Source of the DNA: Hemibagrus wyckioides
Lineage: Eukaryota; Chordata; Actinopteri; Siluriformes; Bagridae
Assembly: GCF_019097595.1 (NCBI RefSeq)
Contig: NC_080723.1
Span: 15,072,511-15,136,510 of the forward strand
Reading direction: 5' to 3'
Length of the DNA stretch: 64,000 nucleotides
Below, in pieces: positions 62,000 through 64,000 of this stretch; position 1 is the stretch's first letter; every line of letters starts with the position of its first letter. The position numbers were made by a program, and so were the translations under genes. The notes under the pieces were generated by a model. That model was not told where the DNA came from and did not search any database. It saw nothing but the letters and a program-made list of their open reading frames with translations.

Positions 62000-64000
62000 C
62001 ATAATTTGTTATGTTAGCAAAAGGTTCTTTTTTCAATTCTGTGTTTTTTCCCTCCCTTGTATCTTTCCTTCTGAAAGTGGTAAGTTGGTCTGGGTGCGAT
62101 ATGAAAATATAACATCAAGATAATAACATCATTGTTGTATATTAACATAAACACTTTCCTTAGCATTGTCACTTATAAGTGCTTTTATTTGAAGCAATCG
62201 ATTTGATTTTGGACCAGTTGCTTCACTTTCCTTCTTTTTCCTGCCAAAATCCTTCAGTTCCCGATATGTTGAAATTTACCACGCAAAAAAAAAACCTTCA
62301 CCTGAATGAAAATGTTTTTCAATATATGTTCTTCATATTTTTATTTTGTATTGTGCTCCAAAATATTTTGAACCCACCATTTTGGTCTTCCTTTTCCTTT
62401 ATAATAATAATGTAATGTTTTGTTCACTGCAAGAAAGGTTCAGTGTGGAAGGTTTGAAATGTTATGTTTCCTAGGCACTTGACAAGAGATGAAACAATCT
62501 TATCTCAGAATAATACGAAATAATGGTGAAAAAGTTCTCAGGATAACATTGCAAGCTGACTCATTATTTTCATGACTTTTCGGATGTTTCTGTTAGAATT
62601 CTATTTACATTTAAGTTTGTTTGCTTTTTAATCATTAAGATAAGTAAGGTAGTGGCAAGGTAGGTGTTTCTTTATGAAGTGGTGTTGCTAGTTTCGAAAG
62701 GTTAGGGTCTGAGGCGAGCACGTCCTCTCTTGTTACTAGTAGTGCACAGGAAACCTCGACTTCCTGTCAAAAGTGATACTGCTACTAGATGCCTTCAATA
62801 TTTATATGCGAAAGAGAGAGGATGGATCATAATTTTACTATTGAAGTCACTTTTTTGCTTGCAGGTGAAGAAGAGTTGAGCATGCACAGGTAGCTTTGAA
62901 GATTATAGTTATATTCATATATTTATACATATTGCTGTATATAACCAACTTTAGCTTTTATTCTATAGGCCCTGTGTGCTTTTGCTTTATGCATGACATT
63001 TTCCTTTAGCTTAGTGCCCTGCTGTGTGTATATGTGGGCAGAGATGAGAAATAACCAGCTTGTCGTAGTAATGATTTATTCTTTATATGTGTATTACTGC
63101 TTTAATTTCTTTAGTATTTTTTGGGGTGCAAATGTCTTAATGTTCTGTTACCGTTAATAAAAGCTTTAAGATCAGCAAACCATGTGTTGGTTAAAAGCTG
63201 CTTGGTTGTGGTGTTCTTTTCTGCTAAATAACGCCTTATTGAAGGCACGCTATAAATTGGTCTAGTTTATTTGTACAGTAAGCAGTTTTGCATTTTCATA
63301 CACACACTAAAAAAAAAAGTAATCAACCCCCACTAAGTGGATTAGTGTGCAGTGTTAAATTTTCATATATGATCATGAATGTAAACTTACTTTTTGTGTT
63401 ATGGGTTATGCTTAGAACTGTCAGATAGCAAGCGACTTTTTGCTCTGAAGCCGATTGCTCAATCCTGCTGATAAACAAGTAGCCATATTTCTGAAAAACT
63501 GAAATGCAAGTCACTTATAAAGCATAAAGCCTGCACGAAGTCAGGTTTATTACTCAATGCTTGTACAGTGATGAATATTATTAGCAGTTGTGGAGTGCCC
63601 TTAGTGTCAGTTTTTGTTGCTATACATGTTTGAAAGGGAAAGATTGATCATAATATGATACACACCCACATAGTGACTTTTACATTCATGTGGAAATGTA
63701 CATTTTTATACATATATATATATTTTTTTTTTCTGGCAAAGCTACTTTGGGTAATATCCATGCTGCAGAGAGCTTATAATTGATATAAAATCTAAAATAA
63801 AATGGGCAAAAAAAATAAATATATATATATTCTTGGCTGTCATTAAGCCTCTATTATAGAGGGCCTATTGTTTACCAATTTCTTATTTCCTTTCTTCTCT
63901 CTCTCTTTCTCTAGTATGTGGCTTAGTAAAATTGTATGAAAACATTTCCTGTACAGGTTTCTCACCTTTTGAGAAACCGAAATCAAACGATTGTAAAATG
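62000..64000. other. Downstream of adad1, no gene seen
   Basis: AT-rich DNA with short TATATA tracts near 63712-63722 and 63818-63830 and a CT run near 63896-63910. I found no exon. Part of it may be a long adad1 3' UTR (see the signal at 63156). Confidence 0.45.
63156..63161 (+). terminator. Strong-looking poly(A) site of unknown owner
   Basis: AATAAA is followed 20-60 bases later by a GT-rich stretch (TGTGTTGGTT, TTGGTTGTGGTG), the arrangement of an efficient vertebrate cleavage site. It may end a long adad1 transcript or an unrecognised one. Confidence 0.4.

Noticed and set aside
62000..64000. il2 or il21 next to adad1
   Set aside because: Synteny in other vertebrates suggests looking here, but I found no exon with a signal peptide or four-helix cytokine pattern before the window ends.

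Overview
The window is vertebrate nuclear DNA, almost certainly from a teleost fish. It holds seven intron-split genes with standard GT-AG splice sites, long AT-rich introns and intergenic stretches, many microsatellites, and unusually many relics of Tc1/mariner and hAT DNA transposons plus short interspersed repeats of the kind common in otophysan fishes. A catfish-like species is possible, but this rests only on the repeat style and is a weak inference.

Layout, left to right. Bases 1-717 (+) are the 3' end of tstd2, a rhodanese-domain protein. Bases 2066-3959 (-) are atp6v0e1, subunit e of the V-ATPase, complete in three coding exons plus a spliced 3' UTR exon; three E-boxes resembling the lysosomal CLEAR element lie around it. 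A CpG-rich minisatellite with 23 indel-free 35-bp units follows at 4286-5090. Bases 6060-9202 (-) are rpl26, complete, with a non-coding TOP first exon near 9885-9922. Bases 10.1-15.9 kb hold transposon relics. Bases 15918-17663 (+) are il17b, a secreted cytokine, and 20236-23860 (-) are arsi, an arylsulfatase. Bases 24-33 kb are intergenic and repeat-rich. Bases 33397-44857 (+) are tcof1 (treacle), eight coding exons. Bases 45-51 kb are again transposon-rich. Bases 52030-61853 (+) are adad1, a testis-type adenosine deaminase-like RNA-binding protein whose first exon is unresolved. The final 2 kb contain no recognised gene.

The genes are not an operon or a pathway. il17b, arsi and tcof1 all lie in human 5q32, so they form a conserved block. 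adad1, rpl26, atp6v0e1 and tstd2 map elsewhere in human, so the block has fish-specific neighbours. rpl26 and tcof1 both serve ribosome production and both have housekeeping-type promoter motifs.

The most unusual structures are a 204-bp near-perfect palindrome in an adad1 intron (53987-54190), the 35-bp minisatellite beside the atp6v0e1 promoter, a fold-back Tc1 element (50426-51214), a hAT element with an exact 8-bp target duplication (41031-41543), and a treacle core built from repeated TPSKK motifs. I saw no clear evidence of a wholly new biological system. Exon joins were worked out by hand from splice sites and reading phase. Gene names come from recognised protein similarity, with no database search.
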